A DNA stretch of 7,202 nucleotides, from NCBI GenBank assembly GCA_026993705.1, contig JALWSJ010000100.1:1-7202 (forward strand). Reading direction: 5' to 3'. This DNA comes from Flavobacteriales bacterium (lineage in GTDB: Bacteria; Bacteroidota; Bacteroidia; Flavobacteriales_D; Parvicellaceae). A program made the translations under genes and the position numbers. This document shows positions 5,713 to 7,202 of the stretch, in pieces. Numbering within the stretch: the first letter of the stretch is position 1; each line of letters starts with the position of its first letter. Under the pieces are notes generated by a model, which had not been told where the DNA came from, made no database searches, and saw only the letters and a program-made list of their open reading frames with translations.

Positions 5713-6794
5713 AGAAGGGCTAAAATACGTTCCGTTGTTTTTCCGTCCCAAAATTCAGGTATAACACCATTTTTATACGAGCCTTCCATTATTTGTTGAA
5801 GTTTACTTAATATTTCTTTATTATCTAAAGGGACTAAAGTATTCGTACCTAAGGTGATAGTAACGGGACGTTCTGTATTTTCTCTAACGGTTAAACAAGG
5901 CACTTGTCTAAATGTTGTTTCTTCTTGAATACCACCACTATCGGTTATTACAGCCTTACTGTATTTAATCAATTTTTGAAATTCAAAATACCCCATAGGA
6001 GGAGATAATACGATACGGTGATTATCTTCGATAATCGTTAGTAAGTTGTTTTCTTTTAGTTTTTTGCGAGTTCTGGGATGTAAAGGAAGAACGACCGGAA
6101 GTATTTTAGATAGTTTGGAAAGTAACTGAACAACTTTACCCAAATTTTCGATATTATCTACATTAGATGGACGATGAAAAGTGACCAATATATACTTATT
6201 AGGAGTAACAGCTAGTTGCTCTAAAATTTCAGAAGTTTCAATTTTGGGTTCAAAATACACTAAAGTATCAATCATCGTGTTCCCCACATAATGAATTTGA
6301 GCGTCATTTTTTTCGGCCTTTAAATTTTCGATTCCCGAAGGTTCGGTAACAAAACAAATGTCAGCTAAATAATCGGTTAGTATCCGATTGTGTTCCTCCG
6401 GCATTCGAGCATCGGTAGAACGTAATCCACTTTCCAAATGAGCTAAATTTATACCCATTTTATTGGCTACAATTGCACCTGCCAATGTAGAATTTACATC
6501 ACCTGGAACAATTAATACTTCGGGTGTGCCGATTTTATGGATTAACTCTTCCATCCGTAATATAATTTTCCCGATTTGAGAAGTCGGAGACATTCCTCCG
6601 ACCTCTAAAAAATAATCAGGTTGTAAATTGAGTTGTTGAAAAAAAATATCCGCCATATTAGCATCAAAGTGCTGACCGGTATGGATGATTTGAATATCAA
6701 AATCATTCCCCGCCAAGTCCTTAAAACGCGTAACCTTGATAAAATTAGGACGCGTCCCAACCAATATGTATATTTTCTTCTTTTTCAACGTCAA
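5709..6794 (-). CDS. wecB: Non-hydrolysing UDP-N-acetylglucosamine 2-epimerase
   Basis: This cytoplasmic enzyme interconverts UDP-GlcNAc and UDP-ManNAc, a precursor for capsule, teichoic-acid-like or O-antigen sugars. The 361 residues are close to the usual length. Expected catalytic and binding residues are present: Arg15 and Lys20 in GTRPNFIKV (13-21), HTGQHFD (38-44), Asp99 in PGDVNST, Glu121 in HLESGLRS, Glu134 in MPEEHNR, His207 in TFHRPSNVDN, and the UDP-binding DSGGIQEE at 285-292. A homologue acting on a UDP-diNAc-sugar acid cannot be ruled out. There is no ATG: the frame is closed by the TAA of the upstream DUF4920 gene directly before a TTG at 6794, and a second TTG lies at 6788 (giving MKKKKIYILVGTRPN). 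Both precede the essential GTRPN motif, so a TTG start is most likely. The stop overlaps the glycosyltransferase start by four bases, implying coupled translation and a shared pathway. Confidence 0.93.
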   Translation of the reverse strand: MTLKKKKIYILVGTRPNFIKVTRFKDLAGNDFDIQIIHTGQHFDANMADIFFQQLNLQPDYFLEVGGMSPTSQIGKIILRMEELIHKIGTPEVLIVPGDVNSTLAGAIVANKMGINLAHLESGLRSTDARMPEEHNRILTDYLADICFVTEPSGIENLKAEKNDAQIHYVGNTMIDTLVYFEPKIETSEILEQLAVTPNKYILVTFHRPSNVDNIENLGKVVQLLSKLSKILPVVLPLHPRTRKKLKENNLLTIIEDNHRIVLSPPMGYFEFQKLIKYSKAVITDSGGIQEETTFRQVPCLTVRENTERPVTITLGTNTLVPLDNKEILSKLQQIMEGSYKNGVIPEFWDGKTTERILALL

Positions 6795-7202
6795 TTATTT
6801 TTTTACTAAAATTCCATCAGAAATAAACGAAACTTCAATAATATCATCAGTGATAGCATCGTAATCCTCTTGACTCACTTCTTCACCAGCCTCTTTAGCA
6901 TCGTCTAAAAAGTGTTTTTGCAATTCAACCGTAGTAGTGTCCATTGTTGCTACACCTCTCAATACAACTTCTGTTCCTTCAGGCGTATCCGTAGGAACAC
7001 CAAAAGAATGGTCTTTAAAACGTACACGTACCGATTCGCCATTTTCATTTTTCATAGTTACCCAGCAACCTTGTTTTTTGCAAACACCGTCCAAAACAGC
7101 GGTAACATTACCTTCAAAATTCCCTTTTTCCCCAACAATTGCCACCATTTCCTCAACAGGAATAGCCTCTTCCGGTTTTACCTCGGCAACACCATAAAAT
7201 TC
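6795..7202 (-). CDS. DUF4920 domain protein, C-terminal part (5' end outside window)
   Basis: The frame is open to the window edge and shows 135 residues plus the stop. It begins inside the protein with EFYGVAEVKPEEAIPVEEM, and the family typically starts its domain with FYG...AIPV in this way. An internal ATG at 7146-7148 is therefore not the start; the true N-terminus, probably with a signal or lipoprotein peptide, lies beyond 7202. Further family-like features are GNVTAVLDGVCKKQGCW with a Cys-X4-Cys-Trp pattern (about residues 41-47 of the visible part), VRVRFKDHSFGVP and VATMDTTTVELQKHF. The biochemical role of DUF4920 is unknown to me; the Cys pair could bind metal or form a disulfide if the protein is exported. 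Its stop touches the wecB start region, so the two may be co-transcribed, yet a link to sugar metabolism is not evident. Confidence 0.88.
   Translation of the reverse strand, partial: EFYGVAEVKPEEAIPVEEMVAIVGEKGNFEGNVTAVLDGVCKKQGCWVTMKNENGESVRVRFKDHSFGVPTDTPEGTEVVLRGVATMDTTTVELQKHFLDDAKEAGEEVSQEDYDAITDDIIEVSFISDGILVKK

Noticed and set aside
5713..5751. N-terminal extension of the glycosyltransferase to an ATG at 5751
   Set aside because: It would overlap wecB by over 40 bases and add 13 residues without family character; the ATGA overlap at 5712 with MKKIHYITF is the better start.
7146..7148. Internal ATG as the start of the DUF4920 gene
   Set aside because: The frame continues upstream to the window edge with family-like FYG...AIPV residues, so the gene is cut by the window rather than starting here.

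Overview
The window looks like chromosomal DNA of a member of the Bacteroidota, most likely the Flavobacteriaceae. Four things point that way. The DNA is AT-rich, and the leaders lack Shine-Dalgarno sequences and are A/T-rich before the start codons. A secreted dipeptidyl peptidase IV has a signal peptide that ends in Ala-Gln. A DUF4920 protein is present. A structured intergenic repeat carries the 'GCGTTAGGGAT ... AGCGGATAGCCCGACCC' core that I recall from many flavobacterial genomes. I cannot name the genus.

Every gene I can support reads on the minus strand. From right to left, in transcription order, they are: a 5'-truncated DUF4920 gene (6795-7202), a non-hydrolysing UDP-GlcNAc 2-epimerase wecB (5709-6794), a GT-B glycosyltransferase (4612-5712), the ribosomal GTPase lepA (2725-4518), aspartyl-tRNA synthetase aspS (944-2707), a 512-nt intergenic region (432-943), and the first 143 codons of a DPP IV-type S9 peptidase (1-431). 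DUF4920 and wecB touch without a gap. wecB and the glycosyltransferase overlap by the four bases ATGA. A gap of about 93 nt separates the glycosyltransferase from lepA, and lepA and aspS are 17 nt apart. The layout suggests a small surface-sugar unit (DUF4920-wecB-GT) followed by a translation pair (lepA-aspS).

The epimerase should make UDP-ManNAc, or a related 2-epimerised nucleotide sugar, and the adjacent transferase may act in the same polysaccharide or glycan pathway. LepA acts on ribosomes and AspRS charges tRNA-Asp. The peptidase is a separate exported enzyme.

The least ordinary part is the 432-943 intergenic region. It is packed with inverted repeats: a 10-bp hairpin with an adjoining tandem repeat, a compact hairpin with the TACGCGTTAGGGAT core, an 18-bp perfect terminator-like hairpin with no gene of its own, and a full multi-stem dispersed element that abuts the aspS stop codon and contains its probable terminator. 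A second oddity is that wecB has no ATG start: it shares the reading frame of the DUF4920 gene and is separated from it only by one TAA. I found no CRISPR array, tRNA, rRNA, insertion sequence or clear novel system.
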